Source of the DNA: Micromonospora citrea
GTDB lineage: Bacteria > Actinomycetota > Actinomycetes > Mycobacteriales > Micromonosporaceae
Reading direction: 5' to 3'
DNA length: 64,000 nt
NCBI RefSeq assembly: GCF_900090315.1
Contig: NZ_FMHZ01000002.1
Coordinates: 3,636,501 to 3,700,500, forward strand
The position numbers and the translations under genes are program-made. The notes beneath the pieces were generated by a model. It was given only the letters and a program-made list of their open reading frames with translations, was not told where the DNA came from and did no database searches. Of this stretch, positions 48,553 through 57,414 are shown piece by piece. Every line of letters begins with the position of its first letter. The stretch's first letter is position 1.

Positions 48553-49725
48553 ATGAGTGACGCAGTCATCGTCGGCGCGGTACGCACCCCGGTCGGGCGG
48601 CGCAAGGGCAGCCTGGCCGCCGTGCACCCGGTCGACCTCTCCGCGCACGTGCTGCGCGCCCTCGCCGAGCGCACGGGCATCGACCCGGCGCAGGTCGACG
48701 ACGTGGTCTGGGGCTGCGTCTCCCAGGTCGGCGACCAGTCGTGGAACGTCGCCCGCAACGGCGTGCTCGCCGCCGGCTGGCCCGAGTCGGTGCCCGGCAC
48801 CACGCTCGACCGGCAGTGCGGCTCCAGCCAGCAGGCCCTGCACTTCGCCGCCGCCACCGTGCTCTCCGGCCAGGCCGACCTGGTCGTCGCCGGCGGTGTC
48901 GAGTCGATGACCCGGGTGGCGATGGGCTCCAGCGTGGCCGGCGGGTCGCCGTTCAGCGACCAGCTGCGCGAGCGCTACCGGGGCGTCGAGGGCTTCGCCG
49001 ACGACGCGCCGCTGCCGTTCAACCAGGGCGTCGGGGCCGAGCTGATCGCCGCGCGCTGGCGCTTCTCCCGCGCCCAGCTCGACGAGTTCGCCCTCGCCAG
49101 CCACGAGAAGGCCGCCGCCGCCCAGGACGCCGGTGCCTTCGACGCCGAGATCGCGCCGGTCGCCCTCGCCGACGGCGGCAAGTTCGCCGCCGACGAGGGC
49201 ATCCGTCGGGACACCTCGCTGGAGAAGCTCGGCGAGCTGGCCACCCCGTTCCGCCCCGACGGCGTCGTCACCGCCGGTTCCGCCTCGCAGATCTCCGACG
49301 GCGCGGCGGCGCTCGCCGTCACCACCAGCGAGTGGGCCAGCCGGCACGGGCTGCGCCCGCTGGCCCGCGTCCACACCGCCGTGGTCGCCGCCGACGACCC
49401 GGTCACCATGCTCACCGCCCCCATCCCGGCCACCGCCAAGGCGCTGCGCCGCGCGGGGCTGGGCATCGAGGAGATCGGGGTTTACGAGGTGAACGAGGCG
49501 TTCGCCCCGGTGCCGCTGGCCTGGCTGGCGGAGACCGAGGCGGACGCGGAGCGGCTCAACCCGCGCGGCGGGGCGATCGCCCTCGGCCACCCGCTCGGCG
49601 CCTCCGGCGCCCGGATCATGACGACGATGCTCGCCCACATGCGGGACAACGACATCCGCTACGGCCTCCAGACCATGTGCGAGGGCGGCGGCATGGCCAA
49701 CGCCACCATCGTCGAGCTGCTCTGA
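48553..49725 (+). CDS. Acetyl-CoA C-acyltransferase (thiolase)
   Basis: 390 residues from ATG 48553. Catalytic Cys89 in LDRQCGSSQQALHFAA, VNEAFAPVPLAWLAE, the His of ALGHPLGASGARIMTTML, and the second Cys in MCEGGGMANATIVELL. This is a complete thiolase of usual length. Thiolases condense acyl-CoA units or cleave 3-ketoacyl-CoA; direction cannot be told. It stands alone: no beta-oxidation or PHB genes adjoin. The hairpin at 49733 separates it from a convergent methyltransferase. Confidence 0.95.
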   Translation: MSDAVIVGAVRTPVGRRKGSLAAVHPVDLSAHVLRALAERTGIDPAQVDDVVWGCVSQVGDQSWNVARNGVLAAGWPESVPGTTLDRQCGSSQQALHFAAATVLSGQADLVVAGGVESMTRVAMGSSVAGGSPFSDQLRERYRGVEGFADDAPLPFNQGVGAELIAARWRFSRAQLDEFALASHEKAAAAQDAGAFDAEIAPVALADGGKFAADEGIRRDTSLEKLGELATPFRPDGVVTAGSASQISDGAAALAVTTSEWASRHGLRPLARVHTAVVAADDPVTMLTAPIPATAKALRRAGLGIEEIGVYEVNEAFAPVPLAWLAETEADAERLNPRGGAIALGHPLGASGARIMTTMLAHMRDNDIRYGLQTMCEGGGMANATIVELL

Positions 49726-49732
49726 CGCCCCC

Positions 49733-49767
49733 GGCCCGCCGGGGCGGGAGCTACGCCCCGGCGGGCC
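49733..49767. terminator. Bidirectional hairpin terminator
   Basis: 14-bp perfect arms GGCCCGCCGGGGCG (49733-49746) and CGCCCCGGCGGGCC (49754-49767), 7-nt loop GGAGCTA. The stop codon of the convergent methyltransferase lies in the loop. Confidence 0.78.
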
Positions 49768-50404
49768 TGCGCGCCACGATGTGGCCCTGCGGGGTCTTCT
49801 CGGTGCCCTCGGGCTCCTTCACGACCTTGGCCCACAGGTCGAACCCGGCCTCGCGCAGCAGCGCGGCCACCTCGTCCGGCTGCTGCCGGTACCAGTCGGC
49901 GCAGATCGGCTTGCCGAAGGCCTCGTCGAGGTGCAGGCGTTCGTCGCCGACCTGGAAGGCGAGCATGAGCTGCCCGCCCGGCGCGAGCACCCGGTGGAAC
50001 TCGGCGAAGACCTCGGGCCGCCGCTCCCAGGGGACGTGGATGACCGAGTAGTAGGCGAGCAGCCCGCCGAGGGATGCGTCCGGCAGGTCCAGCGCGAGCA
50101 TCGAGCCCACCTCGAACCGCAGCTCCGGGTACGTCTCCCGGGCCAGCGCGACCATCCCGGGCGACAGGTCGATGCCGAATGCGTCCAGTCCCAGGCGGTG
50201 CAGCAGGATCGTGATCCGGCCGGGCCCGCAGCCGACGTCGGCGACGGGACCGTTGTCGCCGGCCTTCACCAGCTCGGCGAAGGCGGTCAGCAACGCGCGG
50301 TCGAGGGGCCTGCCGTCCATGTCCGTACGGAGCCACTCCGTGTAGTCGGCGGCCATGGTGTCGTAGGAGTCGCGGGTGTCGGCGAGGAACGAGGCGTCCG
50401 GCAT
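49751..50404 (-). CDS. Class I SAM-dependent methyltransferase
   Basis: 217 residues from ATG 50404. SAM motif VADVGCGPGRITILLHRLGL, then FGIDLSPGMVALARETYPEL, VGSMLALDLPDASLGGLLAY, and HRVLAPGGQLMLAFQVG. It starts with a short DTRDSYDTMAADYTEWLR, common in small-molecule methyltransferases. Substrate unknown. There is no ribosome site; a TAGCCT lies 8 nt upstream, so the transcript may be leaderless. It is divergent from the APH-like gene across 143 bp. Confidence 0.92.
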   Translation of the reverse strand: MPDASFLADTRDSYDTMAADYTEWLRTDMDGRPLDRALLTAFAELVKAGDNGPVADVGCGPGRITILLHRLGLDAFGIDLSPGMVALARETYPELRFEVGSMLALDLPDASLGGLLAYYSVIHVPWERRPEVFAEFHRVLAPGGQLMLAFQVGDERLHLDEAFGKPICADWYRQQPDEVAALLREAGFDLWAKVVKEPEGTEKTPQGHIVARRPAGA

Positions 50405-50412
50405 GGCGGTGA

Positions 50413-50418
50413 AGGCTA
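50413..50418 (-). promoter_or_regulatory. Candidate -10 box, leaderless methyltransferase transcript
   Basis: TAGCCT on the minus strand, 8 nt before ATG 50404. Confidence 0.4.
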
Positions 50419-50534
50419 GTCTTGTCCCCCCAACGGCGGCGACGACGTCGCGTGGGCCGGCCCGGGCGCGTCGCTCGCCGCCGGCCACGAGGGTGCGCCG
50501 GAATAAGGTGTCGCACCGGTGCCGGTGGCGGGGC

Positions 50535-50540
50535 TAGATT
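50535..50540 (+). promoter_or_regulatory. Candidate -10 box, leaderless APH-like transcript
   Basis: TAGATT, 7 nt before GTG 50548. Mirrors the box of the divergent methyltransferase. Confidence 0.42.
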
Positions 50541-50547
50541 CCGCGAC

Positions 50548-51549
50548 GTGACCGCTGTCCCCACGCCGTACGCCGACTGGACCGACCCGTACTGGCGGGA
50601 CACCGCCCTGGGCTGGGTCGGCGACCGGCTCGGTCGGCACGGCCGGCGGATCGTCGGGCCGGTCGAGCCACGGGTCCGGCCCTGGTCCCTGGTCTGGCGG
50701 GTGCCCACCGACGCCGGGGACGCGTGGTTCAAGGCGAACAACCCGGGCACCCGGCACGAGGCGGCGCTGCTGGACGCGCTGGCCCGGCTCGCCCCGGGGA
50801 GGGTGCTCGACCCGATCGCGGTCGACGCCGAGCGCGGCTGGTCGCTGCTGCCGGACGGTGGGCGCTCGCTGCGCGACGCGCTGGCCGGCGACCGCGACGT
50901 GCTGACCCGCTGGGAGCGGGTCCTGCCGGAGTACGCCGACCTCCAGCGCACGGTCGCGCCCCGGGCCGGCGAGCTGCTCGCGCTCGGGGTGCCCGACCAC
51001 CGGCCGGAGGCGCTGCCCGAGCTGTTCGAGGCGCTGCTCGACGACCAGGAGTCGCTGCTGCTGGGGGCGGCGGACGGGCTCGACGTCGAGGCGTACGGGC
51101 GGCTGCGCGCCCATCGGGACACCTTCGCCGAGCAGTGCCGGCGGCTGGCCGACTCCGGCGTCGCGCCCAGCGTCCAGCACGACGACCTGCACGACGGCAA
51201 CGTCTTCGTCGGGGACGACGGGCACCGCTTCTTCGACTGGGGCGACGCCTCGGTCGCCCACCCGTTCGGCACCCTGCTGGTCACGCTGAACTCGGTCGCG
51301 CACGCCCTCGACCTGCCCGCCGGCGATCCGACGCTGGCGCGGCTGCGCGACGCGTACCTGGAGCCGTGGTCGGACCGGCACGACCGGGCGGCGCTGCGGG
51401 AGGCCTCCCGGCTGGCCGTCCGCGTCACCCGGGTCAGCCGCGCGCTGTCCTGGCGTCGGGCCCTCGTCACCCGCGACCCGGCCCGGGCGCAGTACGCGTC
51501 CGCGGTGCCCGGCTGGCTGACGGAGCTGTTCGAGCCCGACCCGGTCTGA
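50548..51549 (+). CDS. Aminoglycoside phosphotransferase-fold kinase
   Basis: 333 residues from GTG 50548. APH fold: DAWFKANNPGTRHEAALLDA in the N-lobe, then VQHDDLHDGNVFVGDDG (Brenner motif, catalytic Asp and Asn) and RFFDWGDASVAHPFGTLLVT with the metal-binding Asp. Family members phosphorylate small molecules, among them aminoglycosides, homoserine or choline; no resistance role can be read from sequence alone. The leaderless geometry is noted at 50535. Confidence 0.88.
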   Translation: MTAVPTPYADWTDPYWRDTALGWVGDRLGRHGRRIVGPVEPRVRPWSLVWRVPTDAGDAWFKANNPGTRHEAALLDALARLAPGRVLDPIAVDAERGWSLLPDGGRSLRDALAGDRDVLTRWERVLPEYADLQRTVAPRAGELLALGVPDHRPEALPELFEALLDDQESLLLGAADGLDVEAYGRLRAHRDTFAEQCRRLADSGVAPSVQHDDLHDGNVFVGDDGHRFFDWGDASVAHPFGTLLVTLNSVAHALDLPAGDPTLARLRDAYLEPWSDRHDRAALREASRLAVRVTRVSRALSWRRALVTRDPARAQYASAVPGWLTELFEPDPV

Positions 51550-51550
51550 G

Positions 51551-51634
51551 CCCACGTCCGGCGCCCGCCCGCGCGACACTCCGGCCCGCCTCATACCCAC
51601 GTCCGGCGCCCGCCCCGCGCGACACTCCGGCCCG
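51551..51634. repeat. 38/39-bp direct repeat pair
   Basis: Copies at 51551-51588 and 51596-51634 are identical except for one inserted C in a C-run. They lie in the 210-bp gap before the first DUF1906 gene. Confidence 0.85.
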
Positions 51635-51759
51635 TCCCGCACCGGCCACGACCTCGACAGGAGGGGTCGACTGTGGTCAGAATCAGCGGGCCGGCGCAGC
51701 GCGAGGGACGTGCCGCGTCCGACCGCCGGCGTCCGACCCAAGGGACAGATCGGGGAATC

Positions 51760-53358
51760 GTGAAATCCACACTCTCGCCGGCCGGGCTGCGCCGGGCCAC
51801 CCGTCGGACCCTGGCCGGCGCCGCCGCCACCGTCCTCGGCGCCGGCCTCGCGCTGACGGCCGTGCCCGGTCCCGCCCTCGCCGCCGTCGGGCCGCAGCCC
51901 GGCACCTACACCGGCCTCGGCTTCGACGCCTGCACCGCGCCGACCGGCGCACAGATGCAGGCGTGGCGCGAGCACTCGCCGTACCGGGCCGTCGTCATCT
52001 ACTTCGGCGGCGTCAGCCGCGGCTGCGCCCAGCCCGCCCTCACCGCCGAGTGGGTGGCCGCCCAGACGGCGGCGGGCTGGCACCTCGTCCCGATGTACGT
52101 CGGCCTCCAGGCTCCCTGCCTGGCCACCAGCCGGCCGCGCATCGATCCGGCGCAGGCGGCGGCGCAGGGCCGCGCCGAGGCCGACGACGCCGTGGCGCGC
52201 GCGGTGGAGCTCGGCCTGCCCCGGGAGAGCGTCCTCTTCTACGACATGGAGGACTACGACGGCGGCGACGCGACCTGCACCAGCGCGGTCCTCACGTTCA
52301 TGAGCGCGTGGACCGCCCGGCTGCACGACCAGGGCTACCTCTCCGGCTTCTACAGCAGCATGGCCCGCGGCGTCGCCGACCAGGTCGCCGCCTACGACAC
52401 CCCCGGCTACGTGCGGCCGGACTACCTCGACTTCGCCCGCTGGGACGACGTGGCGACCGTCTCCGACCCGGGCATCCCCGCCGGCTACTGGGCACCGAAG
52501 CGGCGGATCAAGCAGCACGTGGGCCCGCACGACGAGACGTGGGGCGGGGTCACCATCAACATCGACGGCGACTACCTCGACGTCGCCCCGCTGCCGGCCA
52601 CCCGGTTCGGCGACTTCACCGGCAACGGCTGGTCGGATCTCGGCTACCGCGACCCGGCGACCGGCCAGGTGCACGTCTACGGCGGCAACGGCACCACGCT
52701 GAGCGGCCGGATCACGCTGGGCGCCGGCTGGAACGGCATGGACGTGATCATCCGGGCCGGCAACTTCGACCGGGCCGGCGGCGAGGACGTCATCGCCCGC
52801 GAGAAGGCGACCGGCTACCTGTGGCTCTACCCGGGCACGGGGTTGGGGATCAGCGGCCGGATCAAGCTGGGCGCGGGCTGGAACAGCGTCCGGGAGATCA
52901 CCCCGATCGGCGACTACGACCGCGACGGCTACCAGGACCTGCTGGCGGTGCAGAGCTCCACCGGCGCGCTCTACCTCTACCCGGGCACGGGTGGCGGCGC
53001 GTTCCCCACCCGCGTGCTGCTCGGCTCCGGCTGGAACTCCGTGGACGAGCTGAACGCCGGCGGCGACTTCAACAACGACGGCTACCCCGACGTGGTCGCG
53101 CGGGAGAAGAGCACCGGCTACCTCTTCCTCTACCCGGGCCGGGCCGGCGCGCCCAACACCCGCACCCAGATCGGGTCCGGCTGGAACACGATGCGCGACC
53201 TCGTCCAGCTCGGCGACTTCGACCGGGACGGCCGGCCGGACATGGTCGCCGTGCAGAAGTCGAGCGGCTACGTCTACCAGTACCGCTGGCTCGGCGCCGG
53301 CTGGGCGTCGCCGATCCGGCTCGGCACCGGATTCGGCGCGATGACGCCGCTGCTCTGA
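51760..53358 (+). CDS. Secreted DUF1906 glycoside-hydrolase-like protein with FG-GAP repeats, copy 1
   Basis: 532 residues from GTG 51760. Signal peptide (GLRRATRRTLAGAAATVLGA...LALTAVPGPALAA) is followed by a DUF1906 (Rv2525c-like) barrel, residues about 45-275, with GLGFDACTAPTGAQMQAW, FYDMEDYDGGDATC and WGGVTINIDGDYLDVAPLP. Residues Asp162-Met-Glu164 match the acidic pair of GH25-like folds. Then five repeats of FG-GAP/VCBS type, such as FGDFTGNGWSDLGYRDPATG and IGDYDRDGYQDLLAVQSSTG. Secreted and likely wall- or polysaccharide-directed; activity is unproven. Confidence 0.88.
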   Translation: MKSTLSPAGLRRATRRTLAGAAATVLGAGLALTAVPGPALAAVGPQPGTYTGLGFDACTAPTGAQMQAWREHSPYRAVVIYFGGVSRGCAQPALTAEWVAAQTAAGWHLVPMYVGLQAPCLATSRPRIDPAQAAAQGRAEADDAVARAVELGLPRESVLFYDMEDYDGGDATCTSAVLTFMSAWTARLHDQGYLSGFYSSMARGVADQVAAYDTPGYVRPDYLDFARWDDVATVSDPGIPAGYWAPKRRIKQHVGPHDETWGGVTINIDGDYLDVAPLPATRFGDFTGNGWSDLGYRDPATGQVHVYGGNGTTLSGRITLGAGWNGMDVIIRAGNFDRAGGEDVIAREKATGYLWLYPGTGLGISGRIKLGAGWNSVREITPIGDYDRDGYQDLLAVQSSTGALYLYPGTGGGAFPTRVLLGSGWNSVDELNAGGDFNNDGYPDVVAREKSTGYLFLYPGRAGAPNTRTQIGSGWNTMRDLVQLGDFDRDGRPDMVAVQKSSGYVYQYRWLGAGWASPIRLGTGFGAMTPLL

Positions 53359-53362
53359 CCGA

Positions 53363-53402
53363 CCCCGGCGGTCTCGACAACCGGCCCCGGCGGTCTCGAC
53401 AA
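53363..53402. repeat. 18-bp direct repeat pair
   Basis: CCCCGGCGGTCTCGACAA occurs at 53363-53380 and 53385-53402, between the two DUF1906 genes. No hairpin terminator was recognised in this gap. Confidence 0.75.
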
Positions 53403-53497
53403 GGGGCGGTGACCCCGGCAGAATCGGCGTGCCGGTGTCGAGCGAGAGACGCGTTCGCGTCCGCCCCCGGCCATCCACGACCGAGGATCGGGGACTC

Positions 53498-55108
53498 GTG
53501 ACGCTCCACTCCAATGCGCCCGCCGGGCTGCGCCGTGCCGCCCGCCGGGCCCTCGCCGCCACGGCGGCCGCCGTGCTCACCGCCGGCGCCGCCCTGGCCG
53601 GCGTCACCGGCCCCGCCCGGGCCGCCGGCTACACCGGGCCGCATCCCGGCACGTTCACCGGCCTGGGCTTCGACACCTGCACCGCGCCGTCGAGCGCCTC
53701 GATGACGGCGTGGCTGGCCTCGCCGTACCGGGCGGTGGGCATCTACATCGGGGGCAACGGCCGGGCCTGCGCACAGCCGAACCTGACGCGGGACTGGGTG
53801 ACCACCCAGGCGGCGGCGGGCTGGCGGTTCTTCCCGCTCTACGTGGGGCCGCAGGCGCCCTGCCGCAGCACCAGCAAGCCGCGCATCGACCCGGCGCAGG
53901 CCGCCGCGCAGGGGCGCGCCGCCGCGGACGACGCCGCCGCGCGCGCCCGCGACCTGGGACTCGTCCGGGAGAGCACCGTCTTCTACAACATGGAGAAGTA
54001 CCCGGCCGGCGACGCGGCCTGCTCGGCGGCGGTGCAGACCTTCACCCACGCGTGGACCACGCGCCTGCACGACCACGGCTACTTCTCCGGGTTCTACACC
54101 GACGTGGCCTCCGGCGGCCTGGCGGACCAGGTCTCCGCGTACGGGCGGGCGGGCCACGGCAAGCCGGACTACCTGGACTTCGCCCGGTGGGACGGCGTAC
54201 AGACGGTGACGGACGAGGCGCTGCCCGAGTCGTACTGGATGCCGAAGCAGCGGATGAAGCAGTACCGGGGCGACCACCACGAGACGTGGGGCGGCGTGAC
54301 GATCAACATCGACAGCAATCACCTCGACGTCGCCCCGCTGCCGGCCGCCGGGTTCGGCGACTTCACCGGCAACGGCTGGGCGGACCTGGGCTACCGCGAC
54401 CCGGCCACCGGCCGGCTGTACGTCTACGGCGGCAACGGCGTCGGCCTGAGCGGCCGGGTCTCGCTCGGCGCGGGCTGGAACGGCATGGACGCGATCGTCC
54501 GGGCCGGCAACTTCAACCGGTCCGGCGGCGAGGACCTGCTGGCCCGGGAGAAGTCGACCGGCTACCTGTGGTTCTATCCGGGCAGTGGCTCCGGCGTGAC
54601 CACCCGGGTCAAGGTCGGCAGCGGCTGGAACGGCATGCGCGAGATCACCCCGGTCGGGGACTGGAACCGCGACGGCTACCAGGACCTCGCCGCGGTGCAG
54701 AGTTCCACCGGCGTGCTCTGGCTCTATCCCGGCAGGGGCACCGGCTTCGGCAGCCGGGTCGCGCTGGGCGGCGCGGGTTGGAACGCGTTCGACGAGCTGA
54801 CCGGCGGCGGCGACTTCACCGGCGACGGGCGCCCCGACGTGCTCGCCCGGGAGAAGGGCACCGGTCGCCTCCACGTCTACCCGGGCGGCCCTGACGGCCT
54901 GCTCGGCGCCCGGATCGACGCGGGCGCCGGCTGGGGCGGGATGCGCGACCTCGTCCAGCTCGGCGACTTCGACCGCAACGGCCGGCCGGACCTGGTGGCG
55001 GTGCAGCAGTCGACCGGCAACGTGCTGGGCTACCGCTGGAACGGCGGCGCCTGGCTCAGCCCGACCCGGCTCGGCAGCGGATTCGGCGCGATGCAGCCGC
55101 TGCTCTGA
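53498..55108 (+). CDS. Secreted DUF1906 glycoside-hydrolase-like protein with FG-GAP repeats, copy 2
   Basis: 536 residues from GTG 53498, the in-tandem paralogue of the preceding gene. Same plan: signal peptide, DUF1906 barrel (GLGFDTCTAPSSASMTAWLA), five FG-GAP-like repeats and the ending FGAMQPLL. The key difference is in the acidic pair: copy 1 has YDMEDY, copy 2 has YNMEKY (Asn164, Glu166), so one acid is lost. Its upstream leader is also similar to that of copy 1. It may be catalytically altered or bind without cleaving. Confidence 0.87.
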   Translation: MTLHSNAPAGLRRAARRALAATAAAVLTAGAALAGVTGPARAAGYTGPHPGTFTGLGFDTCTAPSSASMTAWLASPYRAVGIYIGGNGRACAQPNLTRDWVTTQAAAGWRFFPLYVGPQAPCRSTSKPRIDPAQAAAQGRAAADDAAARARDLGLVRESTVFYNMEKYPAGDAACSAAVQTFTHAWTTRLHDHGYFSGFYTDVASGGLADQVSAYGRAGHGKPDYLDFARWDGVQTVTDEALPESYWMPKQRMKQYRGDHHETWGGVTINIDSNHLDVAPLPAAGFGDFTGNGWADLGYRDPATGRLYVYGGNGVGLSGRVSLGAGWNGMDAIVRAGNFNRSGGEDLLAREKSTGYLWFYPGSGSGVTTRVKVGSGWNGMREITPVGDWNRDGYQDLAAVQSSTGVLWLYPGRGTGFGSRVALGGAGWNAFDELTGGGDFTGDGRPDVLAREKGTGRLHVYPGGPDGLLGARIDAGAGWGGMRDLVQLGDFDRNGRPDLVAVQQSTGNVLGYRWNGGAWLSPTRLGSGFGAMQPLL

Positions 55109-55118
55109 GGCGTACGAC

Positions 55119-55145
55119 CGGGCCCGCCGCGCCGGGGCGGGCCCG
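55119..55145 (+). terminator. Hairpin terminator after DUF1906 copy 2
   Basis: 10-bp arms CGGGCCCGCC and GGCGGGCCCG with a 7-nt loop, 10 bp past the stop. Confidence 0.6.
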
Positions 55146-55238
55146 CAGGTCGGACAGGCGGTGCGACGCGCGGGCGTGGAAGTTCTGCAATTTGCACGTG
55201 ACCCGCGTCACTCCGGGACGGCCCTCGTTGGGCAGGGC

Positions 55239-55751
55239 ATGGACGTCTTCTCCCGAACGTTCCTCCCGGCCGCCGCCGAGGCCGGTGTGGCGGTGCAGAC
55301 CGCCAGCCGGCACATGCCCGTCTTCCGCCGCTGCGTCGGCTCCGGCGACGCCACCATCCTGGTCACCCGGTGCAGCCGGCCCGACCGCCCGATGGCCGGC
55401 GAATACCTCCTGCTGCTGACCCACCGGCGGCTGGTCGTCACCCAGCAGACCCGGGTCCTGCACCGGCTGCGCCTGCACCTCAACACCGAGCTGCGCGAAC
55501 TCAGCAACGTGACGTGGAGCCCCGACCCGCGCCTGCGCTCGGTCGAGCTGGCCGCCACGGCGATCGACGGGATCCGCGAGCGGTTCCTCATCCACACCCG
55601 GCACCCGAAGCAGGTGTGGCAGCTCGACGCGCTGCTCAACCACGCCTTCCGCACCCGGCTGCGGACGCCCCGGGAGCGGCTCGTCGCCACCATCGGCGAG
55701 GCGCCGGCGGTGGCGCGACCCAGCGCGTTCCGCCCCGCCGTCGTGCGCTGA
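55239..55751 (+). CDS. Hypothetical PH-like protein
   Basis: 170 residues from ATG 55239. The family is not recognised. MDVFSRTFLPAAAEAGVAVQ, then MAGEYLLLLTHRRLVVTQQT and LSNVTWSPDPRLRSVELAAT look like a PH-type sandwich, with a long final helix (QVWQLDALLNHAFRTRLRTP). No signal peptide or membrane helix. A longer in-frame start near 55161 exists but the ribosome site suits 55239 (GGCAGGGC). It is convergent with the SGNH/ricin gene. Confidence 0.65.
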   Translation: MDVFSRTFLPAAAEAGVAVQTASRHMPVFRRCVGSGDATILVTRCSRPDRPMAGEYLLLLTHRRLVVTQQTRVLHRLRLHLNTELRELSNVTWSPDPRLRSVELAATAIDGIRERFLIHTRHPKQVWQLDALLNHAFRTRLRTPRERLVATIGEAPAVARPSAFRPAVVR

Positions 55752-55791
55752 GGGCGGGCGGCCGGCCCCCGTCGGAGCCGGCCGCCCGCCC
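55752..55791. terminator. Bidirectional hairpin terminator
   Basis: 15-bp perfect arms GGGCGGGCGGCCGGC (55752-55766) and GCCGGCCGCCCGCCC (55777-55791), 10-nt loop. It fills the 47-bp gap between two convergent genes. Confidence 0.8.
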
Positions 55792-55798
55792 TGCGCGC

Positions 55799-57397
55799 TC
55801 AGTAGACCCGGGAGCCGATGAAGTCGTCGTGACCGTAGCCGACCGGGTTGGCGAAGTTGCGCGACTCGAACGACCACTGCTGGCGGGTGCTGGTCGAGCA
55901 GGTGGCCAGCCGCAGCCGCGGGCTGCCGCTCGTCGGGCTGTCGAACGCCAGGCAGAGGTTGGTGTTGCCGGCCGCCTTGAGCTGGCTGCCGGCCAGCACG
56001 AACTTCTGGTTCGCGCCGCCGTGGCAGTTGTAGATGTTGACCGCCGTGCCGGCGCTCAGCGTGCCGCCGGAGACGTCGAGGCAGCGGTCGTGGGACAGCT
56101 CGGAGTGCAGCGACTGCCGGGCTGGGTCGTACCAGAAGCCCTGGTTGCGCCCGCCGTGGCAGCCGTACGACTGCTGTGGTGTGCCGTTGCGTGAGTCGTA
56201 GCCCTTGCCGTCCACGCAGGTGCCGGTGGCGGCGTTGCGCAGCTGCCTGAACTCGAACAGCCCCGGGTAGAGCACGCCGTTGCCGGTGCTGGCCGGGTCG
56301 ACGCAGGTGGCGCGCTGCTGGCCGGAGTTCCAGAACTGGGTGACGCACTGGGCGAACATCCCGTGCCCCCGGTAGTTCGGGTGGAACGACTGCCGTGCCG
56401 CGTTCTCGTCCCAGATGCCGAGCTCGATGTACAGGCCGCGCACCGAGGTGCTGTCGGTGCACACCTCGTGGCCGTGGAACAGCCGGCTGGCGTCGAGGTA
56501 GCGGGTGCCGGTGTTGACGGCCGCCGCCCGCAGCGCCGACTCGAACATCGGCACCGCCTTGTTCCGGGCGAACGCCGCGTCGGCCAGGTAGAGCAGGCAG
56601 CCGCCGGCGTACCAGCCGGGGAAGTTCGGGTTGTCCTCCACGTCCGGGCTGCCCGGGCTCGGGTACGACATGAACACCAGCTCGTAGTCCGACCGCAGGT
56701 AGCCGGCGTCGGTCATGGTCCGCCGGATGTCGTTGAGCGCGTCCTCGACCGCGCGCCGGCTGCCGTCGGTGCGGACCGTCCACTGGTCGGTGTAGGTGGG
56801 ATAGCAGGGGCCCTGGAGGAAGACCCGGCGGACGGCGCAGTCGGTGGCGACCGGCCCGAACTGGATCGTGCCGTCGCCGTTGGCGCCGACCACCACCCAG
56901 ATCAGCCTGATGTGCGTGTTGCGCGCCTTGATCGCGAGGTGGTCACCCTGGTTCAGTTCGTTGTGCTGGGTGGGCCCGCCCCGGATCAGGTTCCACGGGG
57001 TCGCTCCGGAGCAGGCGATGTTGTACTTCTCGTCGGCGGGGATCCCGGTGCGGAAGACCGCCTGGTCGTACGAGCGGTCGCACCAGTTGCCGGGTTCGTG
57101 GGTGCCGGGGACGTAGTTGCCCACCCCCTCGCCCGAGATCTCGCTGTCGCCCATGGTGACGAGGGCGGTGCGGCGCTGTTCGATGGGGCGGACGGCGGGC
57201 GTGCCGTAGAGCGCGGTGGCCTCGGCGGCGCGGATCGCCTCCAGGTCGGCCGGGAGCGGCTGGATGGCGGGTCGGTCGGCCGCGGTGGCGGGGGCGGCCG
57301 TTCCGGCGAGCATCGGCAGGACGAGAGCGGCGGCGGCGACGACGCTGAGGAGCCGTCGTCGGGTCGCGCGTTCGCGCCTGGCAGGGGAACCAAGCAT
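55799..57397 (-). CDS. Secreted SGNH-like hydrolase with ricin B lectin domain
   Basis: 532 residues from ATG 57397. Signal peptide (RRRLLSVVAAAALVLPMLAG...TAAPATAA). The SGNH-like domain begins VTMGDSEISGEGVGNY, a variant GDS box, and has RQSFHPNYRGHGMFAQ for the catalytic His; VVVGANGDGTIQFG carries the G..N block. Residues about 390-515 are a ricin-type beta-trefoil with repeated QW-like motifs (GFWYDPARQ, NQKFVLAGSQ, QQWSFESR). It is exported and probably an esterase or lipase acting on a glycan-bearing substrate, which is an inference. A palindrome lies 18-41 bp upstream of its start. Confidence 0.87.
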   Translation of the reverse strand: MLGSPARRERATRRRLLSVVAAAALVLPMLAGTAAPATAADRPAIQPLPADLEAIRAAEATALYGTPAVRPIEQRRTALVTMGDSEISGEGVGNYVPGTHEPGNWCDRSYDQAVFRTGIPADEKYNIACSGATPWNLIRGGPTQHNELNQGDHLAIKARNTHIRLIWVVVGANGDGTIQFGPVATDCAVRRVFLQGPCYPTYTDQWTVRTDGSRRAVEDALNDIRRTMTDAGYLRSDYELVFMSYPSPGSPDVEDNPNFPGWYAGGCLLYLADAAFARNKAVPMFESALRAAAVNTGTRYLDASRLFHGHEVCTDSTSVRGLYIELGIWDENAARQSFHPNYRGHGMFAQCVTQFWNSGQQRATCVDPASTGNGVLYPGLFEFRQLRNAATGTCVDGKGYDSRNGTPQQSYGCHGGRNQGFWYDPARQSLHSELSHDRCLDVSGGTLSAGTAVNIYNCHGGANQKFVLAGSQLKAAGNTNLCLAFDSPTSGSPRLRLATCSTSTRQQWSFESRNFANPVGYGHDDFIGSRVY

Positions 57398-57414
57398 CGA
57401 CGCACTCCTTTCGG

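Noticed and set aside
48553..49725. A beta-oxidation or polyhydroxybutyrate operon
   Set aside because: Only the thiolase is present; neighbours are a PH protein and a methyltransferase.
50548..51549. Aminoglycoside resistance gene
   Set aside because: The kinase fold is shared by many non-resistance enzymes and there is no resistance context.
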